A stretch of DNA of 64,000 nt, from contig NZ_PJPV01000047.1 of NCBI RefSeq assembly GCF_002864045.1, positions 1-64,000 of the forward strand. Reading direction: 5' to 3'. Made by a program: the position numbers and the translations under genes. Source of the DNA: Endozoicomonas acroporae. GTDB lineage: Bacteria > Pseudomonadota > Gammaproteobacteria > Pseudomonadales > Endozoicomonadaceae. This document shows, one piece after another, positions 37,793 to 47,900 of this stretch (position 1 is its first letter; each line of letters starts with the position of its first letter). Under the pieces are notes generated by a model. The model worked only from the letters and a program-made list of their open reading frames with translations. It had not been told where the DNA came from and did not search any database.

Positions 37793-38281
37793 TCATTCCT
37801 GCCTGGAAGAAAGCGTTCGCCCGGAGGAGCTGCCTGATAACGACAAATTGTCAGAGGGTAATACCCTTACCACATCAACACGGCACATATCAGCTGACCT
37901 CTTCCCAAATAACTTTACTGCACCAAAGCCACATGCCAGGAGCAAACCAGCTGAGACAAGCAGCAGCCAATCTGCTGCCCCCATTACAGAGGACAACCAG
38001 ATGCCAGCCATCATAAGCAGAAGCGGGAAGAGATAAATCAGAAAAGAAGCCTTTAGCAAGGAGCCTTCCGGAATACCGACCACAACCATGTCACCCTCTT
38101 TCACTACCCAGGGACAAAGCGCTTTGATATATGAAAAGGATGAGCCGACCCTGTACTTTTCAAAGAGATGCTGCCCACAACCGTTTCGGGCACTACAGCT
38201 TGAACAACCGGACTGTCTGATTGTTTCAACCCAGACAAAATCATGCTCTACAGCCACAACTCGTCCCTGCTCTTCTATCAT
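37793..38281 (-). CDS. rseC: SoxR-reducing-system/sigma-E regulator protein RseC (MucC)
   Basis: This small inner-membrane protein belongs to the RseC/MucC family, linked to sigma-E control and to the SoxR-reducing complex. MIEEQGRVVAVEHDFVWVET is the family start. The Cys cluster SGCSSCSARNGCGQ follows, then two membrane helices (LLKASFLIYLFPLLLMMAGI and WLLLVSAGLLLACGFGAV). ATG 38281 gives 162 residues against 159 in E. coli; ATG 38323 would add 14 unconserved residues. It sits between mucB and mucD. Confidence 0.93.
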   Translation of the reverse strand: MIEEQGRVVAVEHDFVWVETIRQSGCSSCSARNGCGQHLFEKYRVGSSFSYIKALCPWVVKEGDMVVVGIPEGSLLKASFLIYLFPLLLMMAGIWLSSVMGAADWLLLVSAGLLLACGFGAVKLFGKRSADMCRVDVVRVLPSDNLSLSGSSSGRTLSSRQE

Positions 38282-38367
38282 ATTCCTGAAAACCTGATAT
38301 AGATCGGTAACGAAATAATACAAAAAAAACCAGTCTTCAAGTCCAGCAAACTTACTTGATCATTACA

Positions 38368-39369
38368 TCAAGGCTTCATTTTTACCGGACGAACAGATAC
38401 AGCCACCCTCTCTGCCGTACCCAGAGGAATATCACCAACAACCGTCACATGGAAGTACTGATTTCCCTCTCTGTAAATCTTTGAAACCGCCGAAAGAGCA
38501 CCGATTTGTTCAGAAGCCTGACTTAGTACCCGAGTATCATCCTGCTCAACAAAGACAGAGAAACTGGCAATTCCATCAGAAAAAATCAAAGCATCTACAT
38601 CGTGCTTGCTAACCGGAGAAGGACGGACGGTGCTGTTTTCCAGCACAAAGCCATCAGGCAGCCAGCCCGTTTCCCATTCCGGGGGCACATCAGGTTTCTC
38701 TGAGTGTTCTGGGTTGCTTCTTATCTGAATAGTTTCATCGACACCGGAGGGCTTGCGGTCCAGAAGCGCCAGAACATCATCTGACAGCTGACCAACATTC
38801 AGGGATGTAAACTGCAGTCGCTCAATGATTTTACCCTGATCATCAACCAGCACTGATTTCAGCAACAGTGAGGATACCCGATCAAGCCATAACTGATAGC
38901 CATAACGGAAACGATCTTTCGGCAGCACAAGCAACAGCACGGCTTCTCGACCAGCAACGCGGTCAATACCTACAATTTTCAAGTCATAGAAACGCTCAGA
39001 TACACCAGACTGGAACTTGTTTACTACCGGCATCAATGAACCATGCTGAAACCTGGTCACCCCTTCGTTATAACTGGAAAAGAAAAGTTCATTTCCGGAG
39101 CGTATGACTTCCCTGGGAGCGCCATCCAGATAGAGAATGCGTTCTTTTTCCGAAATATTCTCAGCTTCAGCCTGATGAATAACACTTAATGTCTGCAGCT
39201 GCGCTCCCTGCTGATAAACAAACTCTCCCCGAAAGCTCAGACTTTTGGCAGAAGCAGCCATTCTTTCAAGCAGGTAAACTGCATCGGGTGATGTTTCCGC
39301 AGACACAAAGCCACTGACAAAAAAACATAGAACCAGTAACTTTCCGGTAATCCATTGCATCTGTTTCAT
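38368..39369 (-). CDS. rseB: Sigma-E regulatory protein RseB/MucB
   Basis: This periplasmic protein binds the anti-sigma factor and shields it from proteolysis; in its family it also binds lipids as a stress signal. The signal peptide is LLVLCFFVSGFVSAE. The lipoprotein-carrier-like fold begins LLERMAASAKSLSFRGEFVY, and the C-terminal domain contains PPEWETGWLPDGFVL. ATG 39369 lies four bases after the mucA stop; an in-frame TTG at 39387 inside mucA is an alternative. Length is 333 residues, close to the family norm (E. coli 318). Confidence 0.95.
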   Translation of the reverse strand: MKQMQWITGKLLVLCFFVSGFVSAETSPDAVYLLERMAASAKSLSFRGEFVYQQGAQLQTLSVIHQAEAENISEKERILYLDGAPREVIRSGNELFFSSYNEGVTRFQHGSLMPVVNKFQSGVSERFYDLKIVGIDRVAGREAVLLLVLPKDRFRYGYQLWLDRVSSLLLKSVLVDDQGKIIERLQFTSLNVGQLSDDVLALLDRKPSGVDETIQIRSNPEHSEKPDVPPEWETGWLPDGFVLENSTVRPSPVSKHDVDALIFSDGIASFSVFVEQDDTRVLSQASEQIGALSAVSKIYREGNQYFHVTVVGDIPLGTAERVAVSVRPVKMKP

Positions 39370-39373
39370 AAAT

Positions 39374-40078
39374 TTATTGGTTGTCAAAACTGGTCAATCT
39401 GGCAAATGACAAAATACTCTGGCCACTTCCCATTGCAGAAAGCTCTGCATGCTGAAGTGCATAGGCATGAAAACGCTCCCTGGTTGCCCTGTCAGCAAGA
39501 CTCTGGGCATAAGCAAGTTGCTCAGGGGTAATACCGTCATGCTGCCTTGAGTTGTACCCGGCACGAATACCCAATGCACCATAATCGTTATGACCTGATT
39601 GTGCCAGCTGTACTGGCTGAGTCAGGGTAACCGGTTCATTTTCAGCCAGAACCTGCAAATCAGGAGACGGATTACTGTTTCTGACCCCGACAACAATGGC
39701 AAAAGCCACCGAGGCTGCAACCGCAACCTTACCCAAAGAAGCCCATACATCCTCAAAAAAGCGCCCGGATACGGGGCTGATCGCAGAAGAACCTTTTGCT
39801 CCAGAGACATTCTGCGCACCGGTATTATCGGCCTCTTCCTGCTCTATGGCATTCATCACGCCCCTGGAAATATCGACATTGGCAAATTTGCTGCTGTTTC
39901 CACGCAGTGTCTCACCAATCAGCTGATAACGACCCGCAAGCGCCCGAAGGTCATCGTCCTTGCCGATACTATCAATCACTCGGCGCAATTCCAGCTCACT
40001 GGCCTGTCCATCCAGAGAAACCGATAAAGATTCTTTCAAATGTTCTCTGGCACTGTTTTGAGAACTCTTTTCACTCAT
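39374..40078 (-). CDS. rseA: Anti-sigma-E factor RseA/MucA
   Basis: This single-pass inner-membrane anti-sigma factor holds RpoE inactive until cleaved under envelope stress. The cytoplasmic domain opens EHLKESLSVSLDGQASELEL and RRVIDSIGKDDDLRALAGRY, matching the RseA/MucA N-terminal family. The membrane helix is VAVAASVAFAIVVGV (about residue 115-135), and a periplasmic C-terminal region follows. ATG 40078 (MSEKSSQN, AGAGG upstream) fits better than ATG 40123. Length is 234 residues. It is directly downstream of rpoE. Confidence 0.95.
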   Translation of the reverse strand: MSEKSSQNSAREHLKESLSVSLDGQASELELRRVIDSIGKDDDLRALAGRYQLIGETLRGNSSKFANVDISRGVMNAIEQEEADNTGAQNVSGAKGSSAISPVSGRFFEDVWASLGKVAVAASVAFAIVVGVRNSNPSPDLQVLAENEPVTLTQPVQLAQSGHNDYGALGIRAGYNSRQHDGITPEQLAYAQSLADRATRERFHAYALQHAELSAMGSGQSILSFARLTSFDNQ

Positions 40079-40137
40079 AGACAAACCTCTGGTATTCATG
40101 CCGACCTTCACTCTGTCGCACATGAGTTAAACCCTGT

Positions 40138-40725
40138 TTAACCACTTTGCCCTAATAACGGTCTGATCTCACGATCAATGGCTTCACGAGCCCTGAAAAT
40201 TCTGGACCGTACAGTACCTACCGGGCAGTCCATAACATCGGCAATTTCTTCATAGCTGAGGCCATCAAACTCCCTCAACATTACCGCTGTTCTCAGTTCA
40301 TCGGGTAAACGCTGAATGACATCATGGATAACCTGCTCGATTTCATTACAGTACAGGTTGCGCTCAGGGGTATCAACGACCCTCAGGGTTGTCGCTGTTT
40401 CCAGAAAGTCTGCATCATGAACATCGATATCAGACTCTGGCAATCTTCGCCCTTTGGATACCAGGTGATTTTTGGCTGTATTGACAGCAATACGGTACAA
40501 CCAGGTATAAAAAGAACTGTCACCACGAAACTTATCCAGTGCACGGTACGCTTTTATAAAAGCCTCTTGCGTAACATCCTGAACTTCCTGAAAGTCACTG
40601 AGATAACCGCCAACCAGCCCAAGAATACGGTGTTGATATTTAATGACCAACACATCATAAGCTCTCTTGTCACCCTGCTTTACACGATCAACCAACTGCT
40701 GATCAGTATCCGGACTATCAACCAT
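40138..40725 (-). CDS. rpoE: RNA polymerase sigma factor RpoE (AlgU)
   Basis: This 195-residue ECF sigma factor controls the envelope-stress regulon. Region 2 contains EVQDVTQEAFIKAYRALDKF and SSFYTWLYRIAVNTAKNHL. Region 4 contains LPDELRTAVMLREFDGLSYE and EIADVMDCPVGTVRSRIFRA. Length matches E. coli RpoE (191). GGAG precedes the ATG by eight bases. It leads the operon rpoE-mucA-mucB-rseC-mucD, as in Pseudomonas, and diverges from nadB. A sigma-E-type promoter motif lies about 80 bases upstream, so it probably activates its own expression. Confidence 0.99.
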   Translation of the reverse strand: MVDSPDTDQQLVDRVKQGDKRAYDVLVIKYQHRILGLVGGYLSDFQEVQDVTQEAFIKAYRALDKFRGDSSFYTWLYRIAVNTAKNHLVSKGRRLPESDIDVHDADFLETATTLRVVDTPERNLYCNEIEQVIHDVIQRLPDELRTAVMLREFDGLSYEEIADVMDCPVGTVRSRIFRAREAIDREIRPLLGQSG

Positions 40726-40806
40726 TCAGGCATCTCCACCCATGCATGGCAGGAACACCATAAAAGGCACCATCGTGCAATAAAGGGTTTAGCTCAGCAG
40801 CAAGTA

Positions 40807-40835
40807 TATAGACCATCAAAATGAAGAAAAGTTCC
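40807..40835 (-). promoter_or_regulatory. Sigma-E-type promoter of rpoE
   Basis: Minus-strand GGAACTT (40835-40829), exactly the sigma-E -35 box, is followed after 16 bases by TCTATA (40812-40807), close to the sigma-E -10. The predicted start near 40800 gives a leader of about 75 bases before the rpoE ATG. This fits the known autoregulation of rpoE/algU. Confidence 0.65.
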
Positions 40836-41251
40836 TGATATTTTCAATTTTTTACTTCAAAAGGTATCTGTCCACCACAACCCGGTTTATCCGGGTGTTG
40901 TAGTTATATTTATATTGGAAAACCGACAGGTTATTTTTAGCACCTCAACGACACTACAGTAACTTCCAGACATTCTATATTATGCCCTGACAATGAATAT
41001 TCCAGGTACCCGGCTGGCCCGGTTGAGAAAATACACAGGTCAGACAAGTTTACTCGGGCCTCTTGATTCAGGTCAGCAGCAATTTTAACATCGACCCGTA
41101 AAATAGCCTCTTTAGCCCGATGCACATAACCAGTAACTGTCATTAATCATACCGATAAATAGCTAAGCCACTCAATAAAGAACTCATCATGTTACTTATC
41201 CAGACATGTACAGTTCCACAGGCTAGCACATTAAACCACACTGCATTCATT

Positions 41252-41270
41252 TTCCTATGGATTATAGGAA
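41252..41270. promoter_or_regulatory. Perfect 19-base dyad upstream of nadB, candidate operator
   Basis: TTCCTAT-GGATT-ATAGGAA is a perfect 7+5+7 inverted repeat 41 bases before the nadB start. It could bind a dimeric regulator of NAD synthesis. It does not resemble a repressor site that I can name. Confidence 0.4.
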
Positions 41271-41311
41271 GGATAAAAGATGTCAGAGTGACTTGATGAC
41301 CGGGGAGCCTT

Positions 41312-42937
41312 ATGCAACAGCCCTACAATTACGATGTAATCATCATTGGCTCTGGCGCAGCCGGACTGACCACGGCACTGCAGCTGCCTGATGATGCCAG
41401 AATAGCCATTTTCAGCAAAGACTCATTAAGCGCTGGCTCAACCTATTGGGCGCAGGGAGGCGTGGCGGCGGTATTGGACCAGACCGGTGACAATATTGAC
41501 CAGCATGTGAAAGATACCCTCACCGCGGGAGCAGGCCTGTGTAACGAGTCGGCTGTTCGACATATCGTGGAGAATGGCAGAGAGAGTATTGAGTGGCTGA
41601 TCAGCCAGGGCGTACCATTCACACCGGATAATACCGCTGACCGGCCCTTCGACTATCACCTGACACGGGAAGGTGGACACAGCTCCCGCAGAATCATTCA
41701 CTCCGCAGATGCCACTGGCCGGGCTATTTCAGATACCTTAGTGGAACAAGCAAGGTTCAAGCCGAACATAGACCTTTACGACCATCACCTGGCTGTAGAC
41801 CTGATCACCACCAGCAAACTGGAACCTCAGATTCACCAGCATGAACCGCGCTGCGTTGGTGTCTATATACTCGATCTTCTATCAGATCAGGTGCATGCCT
41901 TCAAGAGCCGCTGTACCGTGCTTGCCTCCGGAGGTGCCAGTAAAACCTACCTTTATACCAGTAACACCGATGGTGCGTCCGGAGACGGCATTGCCATGGC
42001 CTGGCGGGCAGGCTGCCGGGTTGCCAATATGGAGTTTAATCAATTTCACCCGACCTGCCTCTACCACCCAAATGCCAAGTCGTTTCTGATTTCAGAAGCC
42101 GTTCGGGGCGAAGGCGGCCTGCTCAAACGGGCCGATGGCAGCCGGTTCATGCCAGACTACGACCCCAGGGAAGAGCTGGCTCCCAGAGATATTGTGGCAC
42201 GGGCCATTGACCATGAAATGAAGCGCTTGGGGTCAGACTGCCTTTACCTGGATATCAGCCATAAGCCGACGGAGTTCATTCGCTCTCATTTTCCAACCAT
42301 TTACGAGCGTTGCCTCAGCTACGATATCGACATCACCAGAGACCCAATCCCTATTGTTCCTGCTGCCCATTATACCTGTGGTGGAATACTGGTTGATAAA
42401 AACGGTCAAACCGACGTACAAGGCCTTTTTGCCGTTGGTGAGTGCAGTTTTACCGGCCTGCATGGTGCTAATCGGCTGGCCAGTAATTCACTGCTGGAGT
42501 GCTTTGTCACTGCCAAAAGCTGCGCCCGGATAATACGCGATACCATTCATCAATACCCACAACCACCCTCTCTGCCGAACTGGGATGAAAGCCAGGTAAC
42601 AGATTCCGATGAAAATGTGGTTATCTCTCACAATTGGGATGAACTTCGCCGGTTTATGTGGGATTACGTGGGTATTGTCCGCACCACAAAACGTCTGCAA
42701 AGAGCAATGAATCGCGTTGAGTTGCTCCAATCTGAAATTCATGAGTTCTACAGCAATTTCAAAGTCAGCAATGACCTGATAGAGCTGCGCAACCTTGCCC
42801 AGGTATCTGAGCTGATTATTCGATGCGCCATGGCCAGAAAAGAGTCCCGCGGTTTGCACTACACGCTGGATTACCTTCATACGAATCCTGTTCCTGAAGA
42901 CACGATTCTGGTTCCAGAGAACTTCAGGGGCTGTTGA
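41312..42937 (+). CDS. nadB: L-aspartate oxidase
   Basis: This 541-residue FAD enzyme oxidises aspartate to iminoaspartate for quinolinate and NAD synthesis. The FAD-binding N-terminus is [19 protein letters not shown]. Family motifs follow: [65 protein letters not shown] and [16 protein letters not shown]. The length matches E. coli (540). GGGGAG precedes the ATG. nadA and nadC are not in the window. It diverges from rpoE, as in E. coli and Pseudomonas. Confidence 0.98.
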   Translation: MQQPYNYDVIIIGSGAAGLTTALQLPDDARIAIFSKDSLSAGSTYWAQGGVAAVLDQTGDNIDQHVKDTLTAGAGLCNESAVRHIVENGRESIEWLISQGVPFTPDNTADRPFDYHLTREGGHSSRRIIHSADATGRAISDTLVEQARFKPNIDLYDHHLAVDLITTSKLEPQIHQHEPRCVGVYILDLLSDQVHAFKSRCTVLASGGASKTYLYTSNTDGASGDGIAMAWRAGCRVANMEFNQFHPTCLYHPNAKSFLISEAVRGEGGLLKRADGSRFMPDYDPREELAPRDIVARAIDHEMKRLGSDCLYLDISHKPTEFIRSHFPTIYERCLSYDIDITRDPIPIVPAAHYTCGGILVDKNGQTDVQGLFAVGECSFTGLHGANRLASNSLLECFVTAKSCARIIRDTIHQYPQPPSLPNWDESQVTDSDENVVISHNWDELRRFMWDYVGIVRTTKRLQRAMNRVELLQSEIHEFYSNFKVSNDLIELRNLAQVSELIIRCAMARKESRGLHYTLDYLHTNPVPEDTILVPENFRGC

Positions 42938-43059
42938 CGTTTTGTGGATGTTCACCGTATCCGATCCTGAAGAATAACTTCAGGTATTACAAAGGCCACA
43001 GTTGATAAAGACAGCAATATCAAAATGAAGACATTCAGGCCTAACACGATGGGCATAAA

Positions 43060-43527
43060 CTATATGTGCCCATCGCCCTTGCCACCAAACAGAGAGTGAG
43101 ACTCAAGCATCAGCCTCAGCCTGAGACCATGCAGCTCAACCGGGTCAGCACTGTCTGGAAACAGAATCAGGCAGGAAGGATACCGCTTACCTTCAACTTT
43201 CAACTTAAAGCAAATCAATATTGAGGTGACAACAATCTCCCCCTCAGGCCAGGCGCGATACCAGGCACCGGCAAGATTCACCCGCCACTGATCTTCCAGC
43301 AAACGAATTACAGAAATACTGGTCGGAAGACTCTGAGCAATAAATTGAAGGTAGTGTCGATAGAAATGCAAGGCGAGAACCATGGCCAGGGCAAATTTGA
43401 CAACAGGCCAGACTGAACAGAGCCACAGTGCAACACAAGCAGCACCGTGGCTGATAAGCATCAAAACAAGGTGGTAACGGGAACTTCTTACATTAACTTC
43501 ACAAAGACTCGCCTTTGTAACGCCCAC
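43060..43527 (-). CDS. ygfX: YgfX/CptA-like membrane protein
   Basis: This small protein follows sdhE and overlaps its end, the usual arrangement of ygfX. The region SSRYHLVLMLISHGAACVAL starts the family-like part, with two membrane segments close together (about HGAACVALWLCSVWPVVKFALAMVLALHF, shown here only as a region). The C-terminal domain is soluble and ends LRLRLMLESHSLFGGKGDG. In E. coli the YgfX/SdhE pair was described as a toxin-antitoxin-like system, while SdhE is also the flavinylation factor, so the toxin role is debated. The start is uncertain: GTG 43527 is chosen; ATG 43584 would overlap sdhE by 86 bases. Confidence 0.75.
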   Translation of the reverse strand: MGVTKASLCEVNVRSSRYHLVLMLISHGAACVALWLCSVWPVVKFALAMVLALHFYRHYLQFIAQSLPTSISVIRLLEDQWRVNLAGAWYRAWPEGEIVVTSILICFKLKVEGKRYPSCLILFPDSADPVELHGLRLRLMLESHSLFGGKGDGHI

Positions 43528-43765
43528 GCTCCAATACTCTGTCAACCATGCGGCTAAGAGCCTGATCTTCAGGCCTTGTACCACTCATAAACCAACTGAA
43601 GAGGTCCGGATCTTCACACTCCAACAGGCGAACATAGGTTAGCTGATCAGCTTCACTGAGCTCAGACAGAGCCTCTCTGGTAAAAGGTTCCAAAAGCACG
43701 TCAAGCTCAAGCATCCCACGACGACTTCGCCACTGCAGGCATTTCAGCTCATTTTCACCCAGCAT
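43499..43765 (-). CDS. sdhE: FAD assembly factor SdhE
   Basis: This 88-residue protein helps attach FAD to succinate dehydrogenase and fumarate reductase. The conserved helix-1 motif is WRSRRGMLELDVLLEPF (the RGxxE motif), followed by LLECEDPDLFSWFMSG. ATG 43765 with AGGAG ten bases upstream gives the family length; an in-frame extension upstream to 43978 overlaps the divergent ygfZ start and is not conserved. The 3' end overlaps ygfX. Confidence 0.95.
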   Translation of the reverse strand: MLGENELKCLQWRSRRGMLELDVLLEPFTREALSELSEADQLTYVRLLECEDPDLFSWFMSGTRPEDQALSRMVDRVLERGRYKGESL

Positions 43766-43887
43766 CTTAGAATAACTCCTATTATGGATTTTGCCGGTTA
43801 TTATACCTTTAAATTCGCAGCAATAATCTTCTATTATGCCAGCATCTATTAAATGCAATTGCGGCAACCAGATAACAAGGTAATCAG

Positions 43888-44934
43888 ATGACCACCGACT
43901 GGAAGACCTACTTAACAACTCAGGGCGCTGTTTATAAAGAAGAGCGGTTGACAGGCTTTGCCAAAACACCTCAGACACTGGATGAAAATTCTGTCTCAGT
44001 ACTCTCTGGCCACAGCTTTATCAAAATTGACGGTACCGATCGCCAGAAGTTTTTGCAGGGACAGATTTCAACACATATGCTTCAGCTGGCCACTCATCAA
44101 TACAGCACCGGGGTGGCATGCTCCCCTAAAGGACGGATGTATACCAGTTTCAAAATCATGGACAATGGTGAAGACTACCTGTTGACCATGAATTCAGGTC
44201 TGACTGAAACCTCTCTCGACACTCTGAAAAAGTACGCGGTTTTCTTTAAGGTTAATCTCACCAGCCAACCAGAGCACATGGTTCTCGGCCTGTCCGGAGC
44301 CAATATCGACACCCTGCTGACCAAAATGTTCCCCGACTCATCACTTCCAGAGCAAAACGAAGTCATCAAAGTCTCCGGCAATGGCTACCTTATAAAAGTC
44401 CCTGGTATCAGAACTCGCTATGAGCTTTGGCTTCATCAGGATGACCTTCCTTTGTTATGGCCAGAACTGACCAAAGAGCTTACACCTGCAACGGAAGATT
44501 TCTGGGCGTTACTGAATATTGAGTCAGTTATTCCAGAGCTTTGTCAGGAAACCATCGATAAATACATTCCCCAACATCTCAATCAACCCTCCCTTGGCGG
44601 AGTCAGCTTCAGAAAAGGGTGCTATACCGGGCAGGAAATTGTGACCCGAATGCAAAACCTTGGGCAGCAGAAAAGCCGGTGTTACTGGTTGAGCCTGGAA
44701 AGTACCGAACAACCTGACATTAACACCCGACTTTACAACAGTGATGGTAAACCGGTTGGTGAAATCATTCAGCGTGCCCGTAATGTCGAAAACGGCAACA
44801 TTGAATTACTGGCGGTTATTCGGATTGAAGCGGCTGAAGCCAACGATGTCTTTCTGGATACAGAAAAAAACCATCAGCTGCAGGTTCATGAAATACCCTA
44901 TGCAATAGATCCAAAGGCCGAACTGCAAAAATAG
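43888..44934 (+). CDS. ygfZ: tRNA-modifying/folate-binding protein YgfZ
   Basis: This 348-residue protein belongs to the GcvT-like folate-binding family that supports iron-sulfur enzymes such as MiaB. The signature is SFRKGCYTGQEIVTRMQNLG with the invariant Cys. The N-terminal part has IKIDGTDRQKFLQGQISTHM. Length is close to E. coli (326). It is divergent from sdhE with about 120 bases between, the same neighbourhood as in E. coli, where ygfZ lies beside sdhE/ygfX. Confidence 0.95.
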   Translation: MTTDWKTYLTTQGAVYKEERLTGFAKTPQTLDENSVSVLSGHSFIKIDGTDRQKFLQGQISTHMLQLATHQYSTGVACSPKGRMYTSFKIMDNGEDYLLTMNSGLTETSLDTLKKYAVFFKVNLTSQPEHMVLGLSGANIDTLLTKMFPDSSLPEQNEVIKVSGNGYLIKVPGIRTRYELWLHQDDLPLLWPELTKELTPATEDFWALLNIESVIPELCQETIDKYIPQHLNQPSLGGVSFRKGCYTGQEIVTRMQNLGQQKSRCYWLSLESTEQPDINTRLYNSDGKPVGEIIQRARNVENGNIELLAVIRIEAAEANDVFLDTEKNHQLQVHEIPYAIDPKAELQK

Positions 44935-44949
44935 TCGCCCCAGCCAATA

Positions 44950-44981
44950 CCACTCACCCAGAGTCATGACTGGGTGAGTGG
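44950..44981. terminator. Strong hairpin between convergent ygfZ and the large kinase
   Basis: CCACTCACCCAG and CTGGGTGAGTGG form a perfect 12-base-pair stem with loop AGTCATGA. It lies between two convergent genes and probably serves as a shared, bidirectional transcript end, although no T run follows on either side. Confidence 0.6.
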
Positions 44982-44985
44982 CAAG

Positions 44986-47900
44986 CTATCCGCTGATATT
45001 CTTTTTGATTTCCACCAGCACCCCATAGGCTTCGTCAAAGTCGTAACTGATAACAGCATCCTGAAATAACGTCAGCTCTTTGTGGTCAATCTGATCTTGC
45101 AGCCCCTGAATGATCGTTGGCAGCAGAGAAACCACATCCACATCACCTTCACTGAGCTTTTGCTCCATCTCATCAAGCAGCTCATTCAGCTCACCAACGG
45201 CAATAGATCCCTCCCCGGCGGGTTCCAAACCTTCTTTTACCGGCGGCAAATGTTCAAGGCCTTCCATCACCTGCTCAAAGGCCAGCACAAACGAGTCCAT
45301 CAAGCTATTGTCAGGCATTTCAAATTGTCTGCGTAAACTATGCTCAAGTTGAGCAGCCTGATCATGCAGGCTGCTTGCCCCTAAATTACCGGCAACCCCT
45401 TTCAATGCATGCACCAACTGGCAAGCCTCATGCCATTTGCCGGTTTCCAGAAGCCCTTCTAATTGGATCAGATCTTCCCGCTGGCCATGATAGAAGTCTG
45501 TCAACAGCTTTTCATAAAGCGCCCGGTTGCCCTGAAGCCTCTGCAAACCATCGTCTACATCTATTCCCGGCAGTTTCAGGCAGGACATATTCTCTGATGC
45601 CTGTGGCAACGCAACAGTCTGATGCACATCGGTTTCTCCTGCCTGCAACCAGTGACGCACCATCTGCTTGAGAGCAGCAGGACTTAATGGCTTGGAAATA
45701 TGATCATTCATTCCAGCCTGCAAACAGCGCTCCCGATCTCCGGTCATGGCATGTGCAGTCATGGCAATAATTACCAGTTTATCTTTGCCAAGCTTTCGCC
45801 TGATCTTCCGTGTTGCCTGATACCCATCCATTTCAGGCATCTGAATGTCCATAAAGACCAGGTCAAAGTCTTCGTGCTTCACCCGCTCTACCGCTTCGGC
45901 ACCGTTCGTGACCATGACGACCTCAAGCCCCATGCCCTGTAACAGCTCACGGGCAACCTGGCGGTTGATTTCATTATCCTCAGCCAGCAGTATGCGGCCT
46001 TTAGGCATAATCTCGCAAAATCGAGCTTCTTCGATGATTTCAGTTTTCGGATTATTCTGACACTGCAACAGGCGCAGAATAGTCTCTATCAAAACACTGT
46101 GATTGACCGGTTTAATCAGAAAAGCATCCACTGTACCTGAGGCTTTTGCCATCAGCTCTTCCCGACCATAGGCCGAAACCATCATCAGTTTGGGTTCCGG
46201 GGCAAGATTGAGTTTATGAATACGTTCTGCCAGTTCAATGCCATCCATATCCGGCATTCTCCAGTCAAGCAGCACCAGGGAAATGGCCTTATCAGCACCG
46301 GAATTCTTCTCTTTCAGCAACGCCAGCGCTTCATCACCATGTTTACTTTCCAGGGTTTCGCATCCGGATGTTTGCAAATGACTGATCAGAAGTGCTCTTG
46401 CTGCCGGGTTATCATCCACCACAAGCACACGAGTCCCGGCAAGGGACTGTTCCAGTACCTGAACCTGATGGGCAACACCCAGTTCAACGGTAAAGCAAAA
46501 AGTACTGCCCTTGCCGGGTTCTGAATCAACAGAGATTTCCCCGTTCATCATGTACACAAGGTTCTTACAGATAGCCAGCCCCAGCCCGGTACCACCAAAC
46601 TTCCGGGTTGTTGACCCATCAACCTGAGAAAATGACTGAAATAACTTACTCTGCTGCTGTTTACTGATACCAATACCCGTATCGGTCACCGAGAACTGCA
46701 GTCTGACCACATCCTGTCTGCTACTGACCAGCGTGACAGACACATTGACTTCGCCTTCACTGGTGAACTTGAGGGCATTATGAGTCAGGTTGATCAGTAT
46801 CTGCCCAAGCCGGAGCGGATCACCCCGCAGATGTCTGGGCACATCCGACTGAATATCGTAAGTCAGTGTCAGGCCCTTTTCTCTGGCCTTGATGTTGCTG
46901 AGGTTATAGACATTGTCAAAAACGCCCCCAAGGTCAAATTCAATATTTTCCATATTGAGTTTGCCTGCCTCAATTCTTGAGAAGTCAAGAATATCGTTGA
47001 TGATACCCAGAAGATCATGGGCAGATGACTGAATTTTACTGATGTAATCCCGCTGCTGATAAGAAAGCCTGGTTTCCTGAACCAGATGACTCAAGCCAAT
47101 AATGGCATTCATCGGCGTACGGATCTCATGGCTCATGCTGGCCAGAAAATTACTTTTTGCCTGATTGGCCTGGTCAGCAACTTCTTTCGCCTTGCGTAAC
47201 GCTTCTTCAGTCTGTTTTCGATCGGTGATATTGCGCCCGGAAGCAAAGAGGTACCCTTCTCCCTCATACTCCATATAGTTCGCAGTAATCTCCACTGGAA
47301 AAACAGTGCCATCGGATGTTTTTCGCAGCGTTTCATAGGTCATACCTTTTCTCAGCACCAGCTGCTCCCAGAGCTTTTTCCAGGAACTCCGGGTAACCGC
47401 CGGGTTAATGTCCATGATGGACAGTTTCATCAACTCTTCCTGGGAAAATCCCAGGGCTTTACAGGCAGACTCATTGACATACTTGTGGTAACCATCCCTT
47501 CTGAACCAGTGAATATGATCACCGGCACTATCGAGGGAGAAACGGGCCATCGACAGCTCACGTTCCCGTTCAATCTGGTGAGTAATATCCACGGTTGTAC
47601 CAATGACCCGCACGGGTTTCCCCAGCTCATCCCTGAACACCACCTTCCCTTTGCTGCGAACATTACAATAACTGCCGTCTTTCCTGCGGATACGGTAAAC
47701 AAACTGGAACGAGTTATCGGAAGTCTCCAGCTGTTGTTCAAAAAAATGAATGGTGGAAATTTTATCCTCTGGATGAAGCTGCTGTCGCCAGGTCCTGATA
47801 TTGCCCAACAGTTCCCCGGGCTGGTAACCCAGCATGGTTTGATATCGGGGGCTTAAATACATGTCATCTCTGAGGACATCCCAGTCCCAGAGACCATCGG

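Larger units (their letters stand above)
40726..41311. other. Long divergent intergenic region between rpoE and nadB
   Basis: These 586 bases hold the sigma-E-type promoter of rpoE (40807-40835), a small hairpin around CCCGG-TTTAT-CCGGG near 40881-40895, a possible degenerate copy of the leader-like repeat core on the minus strand (ATATTCATTGTCAGGG, 41000-40985), and the nadB dyad (41252-41270). A 68-codon minus-strand frame at 40937-41143 overlaps the repeat copy, lacks a ribosome-binding site and is not called as a gene. Confidence 0.55.

Noticed and set aside
40937-41143. A 68-codon minus-strand frame upstream of rpoE
   Set aside because: It overlaps a degenerate copy of the leader-like repeat core, has no ribosome-binding site and resembles no known protein.
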